NCBI RefSeq assembly: GCF_936943645.1
Contig: NZ_CAKZJO010000079.1
Coordinates: 1-64,000, forward strand
DNA: 64,000 nt
Reading direction: 5' to 3'
DNA from: an uncultured Bradyrhizobium sp.
GTDB lineage: Bacteria; Pseudomonadota; Alphaproteobacteria; Rhizobiales; Xanthobacteraceae
Shown here one piece after another: positions 33,948 through 42,083 of this stretch. A program made the translations under genes and the position numbers. Each line of letters starts with the position of its first letter. Position 1 is the first letter of the stretch. Below the pieces are notes generated by a model that searched no databases, was not told the origin of the DNA, and saw only the letters and a program-made list of their open reading frames with translations.

Positions 33948-34604
33948 TCACGTCGTGACGAGCCCGATGATCCGCCTCACGGCAGACGCGATCGGTGCGA
34001 TGACCGGCACAACGAACATCGGCTGAAGGTCGCGCGCCGCTTCACCCAATGGCCCGCCGCCGATGATGACCGCTTCGGCTCCGTCCTGCTCGATGCAGGC
34101 CTTGACCGCATCGGCCAGAGCCGCGCGCAAACGTGCGGGATCGCGTATCAGCTGCTGCGGGTCGCCATCGGCAAAGCGCGTGCCGGTGTAGCGCGAACGC
34201 AATTTCAGCGCGTCCGGCAGGGCATCGATCTTCGCCTTCAGCAGCGGCGTCGTGGTCGCCACGCCGAAGCGGCGGCCATTCTCCGCGGCCTCCCGCATCG
34301 CGGACTCGCCGATACCGACCGCAGGCAGATCCATCGCCGTCCTGATGCCGGCAAGGCCGGGATCGCCGAATGCTGCCACGATGATGCCGTCGCAGGAATT
34401 CCGGTGCAAATGCGCAATCTCCTCGACCTCGGGCGCGGCGGCCTCCAGCGCATCGGCGGAGACGATCATCGAGGGCGCGCGTGTTGCCGTCGCTCCGGTG
34501 ATGTCGAAGCCATCCGCAGCGACCGACTTTGCAATGGCCACCATCATCGCGGTGGTGGCCTCAAGGCTGTTCGGATTGATAAGGAGGATGCGGCGGACCG
34601 CCAT
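33948..34604 (-). CDS. Asp/Glu/hydantoin racemase-family protein lacking both catalytic cysteines
   Basis: A 218-residue protein of the HyuE-type racemase family: ILLINPNSLEATTAMM at the N-terminus, GIIVAAFGDPGLAGIR (about 73-88), and AEAVIIGGGPLGEAA near residue 180. Hydantoin and allantoin racemases have Cys at both sites (ACFGDPG and LGCAG). Here the first is Ala78 and the second is Gly, so two-base proton transfer by Cys is not possible. It may be a binding protein, decarboxylase-like enzyme or regulator. The start at 34604 follows the GntR gene stop by 1 base, so the two are co-transcribed. It is upstream of the ligase and carboxylase genes on the same strand. Confidence 0.8.
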   Translation of the reverse strand: MAVRRILLINPNSLEATTAMMVAIAKSVAADGFDITGATATRAPSMIVSADALEAAAPEVEEIAHLHRNSCDGIIVAAFGDPGLAGIRTAMDLPAVGIGESAMREAAENGRRFGVATTTPLLKAKIDALPDALKLRSRYTGTRFADGDPQQLIRDPARLRAALADAVKACIEQDGAEAVIIGGGPLGEAARDLQPMFVVPVIAPIASAVRRIIGLVTT

Positions 34605-34605
34605 G

Positions 34606-35376
34606 CTAGCCGCCAGCCCGCCCGCGCGCATCGATCTCCCGGAAGATCGCCGTGAGCTCGTCGACCTCGTCCGCGCCCTCCTTCGGCCGGATCCGCTGCT
34701 CCATCTCCTCGATGTGGTGACGCATGGCATCGATCGCGCTGGCCTTGTCGCGGGCGAGGATCAGCGCGCCGATATCGGGGTGAGCGTCGGGCAGGCAATC
34801 CGGCTCGCCGGGTTGCTCGAACGTCGCGATCGCCAGCGAGGTTCGCAGCATCAGCTCGCGCGACATTTCCAGCAGCACGCGGTTGCCGGCGAGCTTGGCG
34901 ACCAGGACGTGGAATTCCGCCGTCAGCGACAGTGAGGCCCAGCGGTCGTTGCGGTCGTGCCGCGCCTCCAGCTCCATATGCGCCTTCAGCTCGGCCCTGC
35001 CTGCCTTGTCCAGCCGGTCGATCGCAGCGCTCACCGTGGCCGTCTCGATGACCCGGCGCGCGGCCAGGATGTCCTTGGCTTCCTCCCAGCTCGGCCGATA
35101 CACGAACGCGCCACGATTGGGGATCTGCATGACCACCTTGCGCGAGGCGAGATGGGACAGCGCCTGGCGAATGTGAATTCGCGTGGTGCCGAAGGCCTTC
35201 GCGAGCTTGTCCTCGCCTAGCTTGGCGCCCGGCTTGAGCCGCTTCTGGCTGATCGCGGTCAGGATGCCTTGCACCACGGGATCGTCGTCGGTGCTGCGGA
35301 GATCGATCGCGTCAGGCTCCTGACGCTTCGGCTCGGGACGCTTCGGCTTGCGCCTGAGAGGACGGCTTCGCTTCAT
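34606..35376 (-). CDS. GntR-family (FCD) transcriptional regulator
   Basis: A 256-residue regulator with an unusually basic, Pro-rich N-terminal extension (about 20 residues, KRSRPLRRKPKRPEPKRQEP), a GntR winged helix (about 30-98: GAKLGEDKLAKAFGTTRIHIRQALSHLA and a GAFVYRP wing) and an FCD ligand-binding domain with the metal/ligand residues in SLTAEFHVLVAKLAGN and DAMRHHIEEMEQRI. FCD regulators usually sense small organic acids. It is divergent from an ABC transporter operon across about 200 bases and co-transcribed with the racemase-family gene. It probably represses one or both directions. Confidence 0.9.
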   Translation of the reverse strand: MKRSRPLRRKPKRPEPKRQEPDAIDLRSTDDDPVVQGILTAISQKRLKPGAKLGEDKLAKAFGTTRIHIRQALSHLASRKVVMQIPNRGAFVYRPSWEEAKDILAARRVIETATVSAAIDRLDKAGRAELKAHMELEARHDRNDRWASLSLTAEFHVLVAKLAGNRVLLEMSRELMLRTSLAIATFEQPGEPDCLPDAHPDIGALILARDKASAIDAMRHHIEEMEQRIRPKEGADEVDELTAIFREIDARGRAGG

Positions 35377-35462
35377 GCGTCGATTTTACAGGATTCTGGA
35401 AGGTGGCCGCAGCCTATTTTTTATACAAACCTCTGCCATATTTGTTCACAATATAATCAATA

Positions 35463-35486
35463 AATTGGCGCCAATTTTTGGCGCCT
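35463..35486. promoter_or_regulatory. paired GGCGCC palindromes in the GntR / ABC intergenic region
   Basis: A perfect 14-base palindrome, AATTGGCGCCAATT (35463-35476), is followed by a second TTGGCGCC with its GGCGCC core 13 bases on. It lies in AT-rich DNA 45-70 bases upstream of the sigma-54 promoter at 35532, the usual position for an activator or repressor site. It is a candidate site for the GntR protein or the sigma-54 activator. Confidence 0.45.
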
Positions 35487-35531
35487 ATTATTTTGTCGAG
35501 CAGTTGCAAGACGTTGGCGAATGAACCGCGC

Positions 35532-35547
35532 TGGCACGACGATTGCT
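35532..35547 (+). promoter_or_regulatory. sigma-54 (-24/-12) promoter for the ABC transporter operon
   Basis: TGGCACG-N4-TTGCT is an exact match to the sigma-54 consensus TGGCACGN4TTGCW. Transcription would begin near 35558, just before the ABC ATPase start. The promoter lies inside the longest open frame (from 35521), which is why I place the ATPase start downstream. Confidence 0.68.
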
Positions 35548-35574
35548 AACCCTGCCGCAGGTCACCTGCGGAGC

Positions 35575-36699
35575 ATGGAGCTGGCGTTGAGTGAAGTACG
35601 CGGACATTCGCTGGATCTGAAGGGGGTCGGCCACGCCTTCGGCGCGACCGTTGCGCTCGACGAGATCAATCTCGCCGTTGCAGCCGGCGAGCTGATCGCG
35701 CTGCTCGGCCCGTCCGGCTGCGGCAAGACCACGATGCTTCAGATCATCGCGGGCTTCCTGCGTCCGTCCAGGGGCGAGGTCCGCTTCGACGGCGCGCGGG
35801 TCGAGCACATTCCCGCCAATCGCCGCCGCATCGGCATGGTGTTCCAGAACTATGCGCTGTTTCCGCATCTTTCCGTGTTCGAGAACGTCGCCTACGGACT
35901 GCGCGCGCGCAAAAGGCCCGGCGCGGAGGTCACGGCGAAGGTCGAGCAGATGCTGGGCCTCGCCCAGATGTCGGCGTTCGCACGCCGATTGCCCGGGGAG
36001 CTCTCCGGCGGCCAGCAGCAGCGCGTCGCACTTGCGCGCGCGCTCGCGATCGATCCCGGCCTCGTCCTGCTCGACGAGCCGTTCTCGGCGCTCGACAAGA
36101 ATTTGCGCCTCGACATGCAGATCGAGATCAAGAGCCTTCTGAAGACGTTCGGCGTCACCTCCATCATCGTCACCCACGACCAGGAGGAAGCGCTGTCGAT
36201 GGCCGATCGCATCGTCGTGCTCAGCAAGGGTCGCATCGAGCAGATCGACAGCCCGGATGCGCTCTACGACCGCCCGGCAAGTCTGTTCATCTCCAGTTTC
36301 ATCGGCCACACCAATCTCCTGCGCGGCATCGTGACGGAGAACGATCGCGTGCTGCTGGACGCGGGGCCCGAGATCGACCTTGGGCGCTCCACACAGCGCC
36401 GGCGCGGCACCCCGGTGACGCTCTCGGTCCGGCCCGAGAACATCGCACTCGGCGCAGCTGACCGGCCCGACGCCATTCCCGTCACGATCCGCGCCACCGT
36501 GCCGCTCGGCGCCGTCAGCGTCACCGAGGGCCTCACAACGAGCGGCGAGGCCGTGAAGGTCAGCCAGGCCCGCGCCGCCGGCATCGCGAGGGCGCAGGCG
36601 GGAGAGGCGGCCTGGCTTGCGATCTCCGACGTCTCGCGCGTCAGCATTTTCAGCACGCCGGCCGACGGCGTCCCAGACCATCAGCAGAGGAGTGTTTGA
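35575..36699 (+). CDS. ABC transporter ATP-binding protein (PotA-like)
   Basis: A 374-residue import ATPase: Walker A LLGPSGCGKTTM, Q-loop in MVFQNYALFPHLSV, signature LSGGQQQRVALARAL, Walker B LVLLDEPFSALD, H-loop VTHDQEEALSMAD, and a C-terminal TOBE-like regulatory domain (about 275-370). The family is that of spermidine/putrescine and related uptake systems. ATG 35575 is preceded closely by GCGGAG; TTG 35587 behind GGAG is an alternative. It is first in an operon of five genes and is transcribed from the sigma-54 promoter just upstream. Confidence 0.9.
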   Translation: MELALSEVRGHSLDLKGVGHAFGATVALDEINLAVAAGELIALLGPSGCGKTTMLQIIAGFLRPSRGEVRFDGARVEHIPANRRRIGMVFQNYALFPHLSVFENVAYGLRARKRPGAEVTAKVEQMLGLAQMSAFARRLPGELSGGQQQRVALARALAIDPGLVLLDEPFSALDKNLRLDMQIEIKSLLKTFGVTSIIVTHDQEEALSMADRIVVLSKGRIEQIDSPDALYDRPASLFISSFIGHTNLLRGIVTENDRVLLDAGPEIDLGRSTQRRRGTPVTLSVRPENIALGAADRPDAIPVTIRATVPLGAVSVTEGLTTSGEAVKVSQARAAGIARAQAGEAAWLAISDVSRVSIFSTPADGVPDHQQRSV

Positions 36700-36700
36700 A

Positions 36701-37750
36701 ATGAGCCTATCCCGGAGATCGCTGCTCACATCAGGTTCGGCCGCGCTGGCGGCAGCAGGCCTGGGATGGCCGACATCGTCGCGCGCCGCGACCTCGATCG
36801 TCGCGACGACCTATCCCGGCAGTTTCGACGAAGCCTTCCGCGCGGTGGTCGGGCCGGCGTTCAAGAAGACCAGCGAGGGCGGCGTCACGTTCACACCCCT
36901 GCTCGGCGTCGATCAGATCGGCAAGATCCAGGCCTCGCGCAACGCGCCCCCCTTCGACGTGGTGCTGTTCGACGAGGGCCCGCTGATTCCAGCGATCACG
37001 AGCGGCGTGCTGCAGAAATTTCCGGCCGAGCAATCGAAGTCCTTTGCCGACATTCCAAGCGCGTTCCGTCATCCCGACGGTTATGCGCCTGTCATCACCT
37101 GCCAGCTGATCGGCATCGCCTACAATCCCAAGAAGATCGCCACGCCGCCGACGTCGTGGGAGGACCTCTGGAAGCCGGAATATAAGGGCCGCGTCGGCAT
37201 CACCGGGCTCGGCTCGAGCCTCGGCACCGCCTTCATGGTCGAGATCGCCAAACTCAACGGCGGCTCGGAGACCAACATCGAGCCGGCTTTCGACGCCATC
37301 AAGAAACTGCTGCCGAATGTCGGCGCGATCGCCGCCTCGCCCGGCGCGCTGGCGGCGCTGTTCCAGCAAGGCGAGATCGATATCGCCTTCAATTTCTGGA
37401 ACAACGTGGCGCTGCTGGCCGCCAAGGGTGTCGACATCGCTTTCGCCAAGCCGAAGTCCGGCGCAGTCGTGATCCGCACCAGCGCGCAGATCGTGAAGAA
37501 CAACCAGGATCCGAAGGCGGTGCTCGACTATCTCGACACGGTCATGTCGGTCGAGACGCAGAAGGGCCTCGAGGCGGCTCCCTGGGTGATGATGCCGACC
37601 AACAGCAAGGTGGCGCTGACCGGCGCCAATCTCACCGTCGCCAAGAGCGTCGACGATCTCGTCGCCAACAATGTTCTGCTCGACTGGACCAAATTCCAGC
37701 CGCTCCGGGGCGAATGGATCACCCGCTTCAGCAAGGAAGTGAAGATCTAG
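36701..37750 (+). CDS. ABC transporter substrate-binding protein (PotD-like, Tat signal)
   Basis: A 349-residue periplasmic binding protein with an N-terminal SRRSLLTSGSAALAAAG signal that fits twin-arginine export, cleaved near SRAAT. The mature part has the two-lobe fold of the PotD/solute-binding family 1 group (SIVATTYPGSFDEAFR..., FDVVLFDEGPLIPAI, PTSWEDLWKPEYKGRVGITG). The start at 36701 has GAGGAG upstream and follows the ATPase stop by 1 base. It determines substrate specificity, which is probably a polyamine-like, amino-acid-derived or organic-acid compound; I cannot narrow it further. Confidence 0.9.
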   Translation: MSLSRRSLLTSGSAALAAAGLGWPTSSRAATSIVATTYPGSFDEAFRAVVGPAFKKTSEGGVTFTPLLGVDQIGKIQASRNAPPFDVVLFDEGPLIPAITSGVLQKFPAEQSKSFADIPSAFRHPDGYAPVITCQLIGIAYNPKKIATPPTSWEDLWKPEYKGRVGITGLGSSLGTAFMVEIAKLNGGSETNIEPAFDAIKKLLPNVGAIAASPGALAALFQQGEIDIAFNFWNNVALLAAKGVDIAFAKPKSGAVVIRTSAQIVKNNQDPKAVLDYLDTVMSVETQKGLEAAPWVMMPTNSKVALTGANLTVAKSVDDLVANNVLLDWTKFQPLRGEWITRFSKEVKI

Positions 37751-38608
37751 ATGAGCCCGGACAGCGCCACCGGAACGAATCAATTGCTGCCGGCGGTGCC
37801 GCTGGCAGCGCTGTTCTTCGCAGCCTTCGTGCTGCCGCTGGCCGCGCTCGTCGTGATCAGCCTGTTCCGCGACCCGCAATTCTCGGGCCTATCGCTGGTC
37901 CAATATGTGAGATTCCTGTCCGATCCGTTCAGCCTCAAGGTGCTCACGGACACGCTTTGGCTGGGGGCAGAGGTCGCGTTGGCCACGCTGATTCTCGCTT
38001 ATCCGCTCGCGCTCGTCTACGTCGCGAGCGGCCCCTTCATGCGAACGCTGATCACCTTCCTGATCATGCTGCCGCTGTTGACCAGCACGGTGGTGCGCAC
38101 CTTCGCCTGGATCGTCATCCTCGGCCGCGACGGCATCGTCAATTCGGCGATGCTGTCGCTCGGGTTCTGGCAGGCGCCGGCCCGGCTGCTCTACACATGG
38201 GAGGGCATGGTGCTGGCGCTGACCCAGATCCAGCTGCCGCTGATGGCGCTGCCGCTCATCAACAGCCTGCTGCGGCTCGACCGCAATCTGACGCGCGCGG
38301 CCGAGGGACTGGGAGCAAGCCGCGCCCGCATCTTCGTCACCGTCGTCCTGCCGCTGACGCTGCCGGGCGCCATCGCCGGCTGGCTGCTCGTCTTCGCTGC
38401 CGCCGCAACCGCCTTCATCACCCAGACGCTCGTCGGCGGCGGCCGCATTATCCTGATGCCGTCTCACATCTACCAACAGGCCGTCGGCGTACAGGACTGG
38501 CCGTTCGCAGCAGCGCTGTCCCTGATCTTCACGCTGGCCGTCACCGGCATCGTGTTTGCCGTCGGGGCGCTGTCCCGCCGCTACGTGCGAGGCGTTGATG
38601 CGGCATAG
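37751..38608 (+). CDS. ABC transporter permease (PotB-like)
   Basis: A 285-residue permease with six membrane helices (first about 13-37) and the EAA-type loop AAEGLGASRARIFVTVVLPLTLPGAIAGWLLVF near residues 180-215 that contacts the ATPase. It begins immediately after the substrate-binding protein stop codon and overlaps the next permease gene by 11 bases. Confidence 0.92.
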   Translation: MSPDSATGTNQLLPAVPLAALFFAAFVLPLAALVVISLFRDPQFSGLSLVQYVRFLSDPFSLKVLTDTLWLGAEVALATLILAYPLALVYVASGPFMRTLITFLIMLPLLTSTVVRTFAWIVILGRDGIVNSAMLSLGFWQAPARLLYTWEGMVLALTQIQLPLMALPLINSLLRLDRNLTRAAEGLGASRARIFVTVVLPLTLPGAIAGWLLVFAAAATAFITQTLVGGGRIILMPSHIYQQAVGVQDWPFAAALSLIFTLAVTGIVFAVGALSRRYVRGVDAA

Positions 38609-39407
38609 CTTGATTGACCGCCTCTATTCAGGCGTCGTCGGCGCAATCAGCGGCTTGGGCATGCTGTTGCTGCTGGCGCCGACGCTGGTCGTGCTCGTCA
38701 TTTCCTTCACCGGCGGCATCACGCTGAAATTCCCGCCGCCGAGCTGGTCGCTGCGCTGGTACGTCGAACTGCTGCAATCGCAGGAGATCATCGAGCCCGC
38801 GCTGACCAGCCTCAAGGTCGCGGCGGCCGCAACGATCCTCTCCGCGGTGCTGGGCTGCGCGGCGGCGCTCGGCCTTGCCCGCAGCCAGCTGAAGATCGCG
38901 CGCCTGCTCGATGCTCTCTTCATGTCGCCGATGGTGCTGCCCGCGATGGCGTTCGGCCTGTCGCTGCTGCTGGTCTTCAACCTGCTCGGCATCCGCCTGT
39001 CCGCGGCAACGCTCGTGCTCGGCCACACCATCATTTGCGTGCCTTTCGTGATCCGGATGGTCGGCGCTTCCGTGCAGCAGCTCAATCCGGTGCTGATCAC
39101 CTGCTCGCTCAGCCTGGGAGCCAGCCGCTGGTACACCTTCCGGCGCGTCACGCTGCCGCTGATCCGCCGCGGCATCCTCGCGAGCTGCTTCGTCGCATTC
39201 CTGACGTCGTTCGACAATGTGCCGGTGTCGCTGTTCCTGGCCGACGCCCGGACCGAGGTGCTGCCGATCAAGCTGTGGGCGATCCTCGAAGGAAGCCTCG
39301 ACGTGCGGGTTGCCGCCGTCTCGGGCGTGATCGTGCTGCTGACACTGGCCGGTCTCGTCTGCGCGGAAATCTCCGGCGGCGTCAGCCGCCAGATCGGAAG
39401 CCGCTGA
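38598..39407 (+). CDS. ABC transporter permease (PotC-like)
   Basis: A 269-residue permease with six membrane helices and the EAA loop CSLSLGASRWYTFRRVTLPLIRRGILASC near residues 165-195. The start at 38598 (MRHSLIDRLYSG) lies inside the 3' end of the first permease gene, indicating translational coupling. It completes an ATPase / binding protein / two-permease importer. The next gene begins 2 bases later. Confidence 0.92.
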   Translation: MRHSLIDRLYSGVVGAISGLGMLLLLAPTLVVLVISFTGGITLKFPPPSWSLRWYVELLQSQEIIEPALTSLKVAAAATILSAVLGCAAALGLARSQLKIARLLDALFMSPMVLPAMAFGLSLLLVFNLLGIRLSAATLVLGHTIICVPFVIRMVGASVQQLNPVLITCSLSLGASRWYTFRRVTLPLIRRGILASCFVAFLTSFDNVPVSLFLADARTEVLPIKLWAILEGSLDVRVAAVSGVIVLLTLAGLVCAEISGGVSRQIGSR

Positions 39408-39409
39408 CC

Positions 39410-40309
39410 ATGTCGATCGAACGCGATCTTCGCGGATATGGCCGGGCACGCCCGGATATCATCTGGCCCAACGGCGCCCGCGTCGCGGTCTCGCTGGTGG
39501 TGAATTTCGAGGAGGGCGCCGAGCTCGCGGTCGAGCAGGGCGACGCGGAGACGGAACGCTATGGCGAAGTCGCCTCGACATCGCCGCCGGGCATCCGCGA
39601 TCTCGTGCAGGAGCAGGTGTTCGACTATGGCATGCGTGCCGGCCTGTGGCGCTTCCTCGACGCCTTCGCCGGCGCCGGAATTCGCGCGACCTTCATGATG
39701 TGCGGCCGTGCGGTCGAGCGTGTTCCGGATCTGGCCCGGACCGTGACCGAAGCCGGCCACGAGCCGGCAGTACATGGCTGGCGCTGGCTGCCGCACGCGC
39801 TCTATGACAATGCCGAGGCAGAGCGCGGCGACATCGCGCGAACGCGGGACGTCATTGCACGCGCGACGGGGGTCACGCCGGCCGGCTTCATGTCCCGCGG
39901 CAGCCAGAGCGCCTGGACGCGCGACATTCTGGTCGAGCTCGGTTTCTCCTACGACTCGAACGCGCTCGACGACGACCTGCCCTATTGGAGCCGATCGCCG
40001 CGGGGAACGATGCTGGTGCTGCCCTACGGTTTCGACACCAACGACATGAAGTTCTTCCACCCGAACGGCTTTGTGCAGCCCGAGGACTTTTCGACCTATG
40101 TCGGCGCAGCGCTCGCGACGCTGGTCGAGGAAGCCGAGCGTGGGCAATCCTCGATGCTGTCAGTCGGCTTTCACTTGCGCATTTGCGGCCGCCCCGCACG
40201 CTTTCGTGCCGTGAAAGCCATTCTCGCCGAGCTGAAGCGGCTGGAAAGCCGCATCTGGATCGCAACGCGCGCCGACATCGCGGCGCACTTTCGCGGCGTG
40301 GCGCGCTAG
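39410..40309 (+). CDS. polysaccharide deacetylase-fold hydrolase (PuuE/allantoinase-like)
   Basis: A 299-residue NodB-homology hydrolase. The N-terminus (DLRGYGRARPDIIWPNGARVAVSLVVNFEEGAE) resembles PuuE, the metal-independent allantoinase type, more than peptidoglycan or chitin deacetylases, and no signal peptide is present. FMMCGRAVERVP and AGHEPAVHGWRWLPH mark the fold core. Starting 2 bases after the permease gene, it is surely part of the importer operon, so it probably hydrolyses an amide or cyclic amide in the imported compound. It overlaps the convergent chemoreceptor gene by 4 bases. Confidence 0.82.
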   Translation: MSIERDLRGYGRARPDIIWPNGARVAVSLVVNFEEGAELAVEQGDAETERYGEVASTSPPGIRDLVQEQVFDYGMRAGLWRFLDAFAGAGIRATFMMCGRAVERVPDLARTVTEAGHEPAVHGWRWLPHALYDNAEAERGDIARTRDVIARATGVTPAGFMSRGSQSAWTRDILVELGFSYDSNALDDDLPYWSRSPRGTMLVLPYGFDTNDMKFFHPNGFVQPEDFSTYVGAALATLVEEAERGQSSMLSVGFHLRICGRPARFRAVKAILAELKRLESRIWIATRADIAAHFRGVAR

Positions 40310-41988
40310 GCGGCGCGCACGCCCGCGACGAAGGCGCTGACCTCGGTTTCGAGCGATTGCAGCTTCTGCGTCAGGCGGCCGCTCGATTGCAGCACGAGGC
40401 CGGCGGCCTGGCCGGTCGCAGCCGTGGCGTCGGTGACGCCGGAGATGTTTTGCGCGACCTGGTCGGTGCCGGAGGCGGCTTCCTGCACACTGTGCGCGAT
40501 CGCCTGCGTGGCCGCGCCCTGCTCCTCGACCGCGGCGGCGATCGACGAGGAGATCTCGTTGACCTCCATGATGGTGGCGCGGATGCTTTCGATGTTGCCG
40601 ACGACCTGATTGGTCTCGGCCTGGATCGCGGTGATCTGCGCGCCGATCTCGTCGGTCGCCTTGGCGGTCTGGCTTGCCAGCGACTTCACTTCGCTTGCAA
40701 CCACCGCGAAGCCCTTGCCGGCCTCGCCGGCCCGCGCCGCCTCGATGGTGGCGTTGAGCGCGAGCAGATTGGTCTGCGATGCGATCTGGTTGATGAGGTC
40801 GATGACCTCGCCGATCTTATGCGCGGCCGCAGCCAGGCCCTGCACGGTGTCGTTGGTGCGCTGACCGTCGGCGGCGGCCTTGTCGGCCACGGTTGCGGCC
40901 TGCGCGACGCGCTGGCTGATCTCCGAGATCGAGGACGACAGCTCGCCTGCGGCGGAGGCCACCGTCTGCACGTTGGTCGAAGCCTGCTGGCAGGCCGTGG
41001 CAACGAAGCTTGCGCGATCGCTCGCCTTGTTCGCGGTATCAGACATGCCCTGCGCGGCCTGCTGCATCGCGCGCGCCTCGTTGAAGACGTCGCGAACGAC
41101 CGCCTGGACGCTCGCCTCGAACTTGCCGGCGAGATCGGCCATCGCCTTGCGCTTCTCCCCGTCGGCCCGCTGCTTCAGCTCCTGCTGCTCGGCATGCATG
41201 CGGCCCACGGCCGACGCGTTGTCCTTGAACACGGCGAGCGCCTTGGCCAACGCGCCAACCTCGTTGCTGCGATCGGCGTAGGGCACCTCGAAGGCGCTGT
41301 CGCCGGCGGCGAGGCGCTCGGTCAGCGCGGTGATCGTGGCCAGCGGCCGGGTCACGCTGCGGCCGATCAGGAAGGAGGCGCCGAGGACCAGCACCAGCAC
41401 GGCGAGGCAGACATAGCCGAACGTCATCGCGTTCTGACGGAACACGGCGTCGACGTCGTCGAGATAGATGCCGGTGCCGATGATCCAGCCCCAGGGCGCA
41501 AAGCCCTTCACATAGGAGATTTTCCCGACCGGCTGGTCGAAGCCGGGCTTCGGCCAGAGATAGCCATAGAAGCCCGCGCCCTGCTTCTTGACGACGTCAA
41601 CGAACCCCATGAACAGCGCGTTGCCGGCGGGGTCCTTCATGCCGGACAGATCCTTGCCGTCGAGCTCCGGCTTGATCGGATGCATGACCATCCTGGGGGT
41701 CATGTCGTTGATCCAGAAATACTCGACCTTGTCGTAGCGCAGGCTCTTGATCTCGGCCATCGCGGCGGCCTGAGCCTGTTCGCGCGGAAGTTTTCCGTCG
41801 CTCTCGAGCTTCTGGTAATGGGCGAGGATGCCGTAGCCGACATCCACCATGTGCTGCGTCTTGGCCTGCCGGTCGGCGACCATCTGGGCACGGAGCGTCG
41901 AAAGCGCGATCGGCACGAGTGCGATCATGCCGAGCAGGCTGATGCCGACAATCAGAACCAGCTTGAAACTGATGCGGGAGAAAATCAT
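40306..41988 (-). CDS. methyl-accepting chemotaxis protein with periplasmic sCache domain
   Basis: A 560-residue chemoreceptor: membrane helix 1 (about 10-30), a periplasmic single-Cache domain (about 35-185; YDKVEYFWINDMTPRMVMHP, KISYVKGFAPWGWIIGTGIYLDDV), helix 2 (about 190-212), HAMP, and a cytoplasmic signalling hairpin with NLLALNATIEAARAGEAGKGFAVVASEVKSLA. sCache_2 receptors often sense small carboxylates such as pyruvate or acetate. No C-terminal CheR-binding pentapeptide is present. It is a paralogue of the next gene on the same strand, with 95 bases between. Confidence 0.93.
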   Translation of the reverse strand: MIFSRISFKLVLIVGISLLGMIALVPIALSTLRAQMVADRQAKTQHMVDVGYGILAHYQKLESDGKLPREQAQAAAMAEIKSLRYDKVEYFWINDMTPRMVMHPIKPELDGKDLSGMKDPAGNALFMGFVDVVKKQGAGFYGYLWPKPGFDQPVGKISYVKGFAPWGWIIGTGIYLDDVDAVFRQNAMTFGYVCLAVLVLVLGASFLIGRSVTRPLATITALTERLAAGDSAFEVPYADRSNEVGALAKALAVFKDNASAVGRMHAEQQELKQRADGEKRKAMADLAGKFEASVQAVVRDVFNEARAMQQAAQGMSDTANKASDRASFVATACQQASTNVQTVASAAGELSSSISEISQRVAQAATVADKAAADGQRTNDTVQGLAAAAHKIGEVIDLINQIASQTNLLALNATIEAARAGEAGKGFAVVASEVKSLASQTAKATDEIGAQITAIQAETNQVVGNIESIRATIMEVNEISSSIAAAVEEQGAATQAIAHSVQEAASGTDQVAQNISGVTDATAATGQAAGLVLQSSGRLTQKLQSLETEVSAFVAGVRAA

Positions 41989-42083
41989 CGGGGCTCGCGA
42001 AATTGGCGGTACGGATATGCCAATTTATCCCGATCTCCTTAGCAAAGCTTTAAGCATTCCGGTTCCCGGAATTTCAGCCCCCG

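Noticed and set aside
30990..34655. A 1221-codon open frame on the plus strand, and other long ones at 3823-5883 (-), 14224-16386 (+), 18234-20987 (-), 39985-42042 (+)
   Set aside because: Each is antisense or out of register to well-recognised genes. Their translations are rich in Arg, His, Asp and Gly with no family motif, as expected from high third-position GC of the true genes.
35521..35574. N-terminal extension of the ABC ATPase from ATG 35521
   Set aside because: It would place the sigma-54 promoter inside the coding sequence and has no ribosome-binding site; the ATPase fold begins after 35575.
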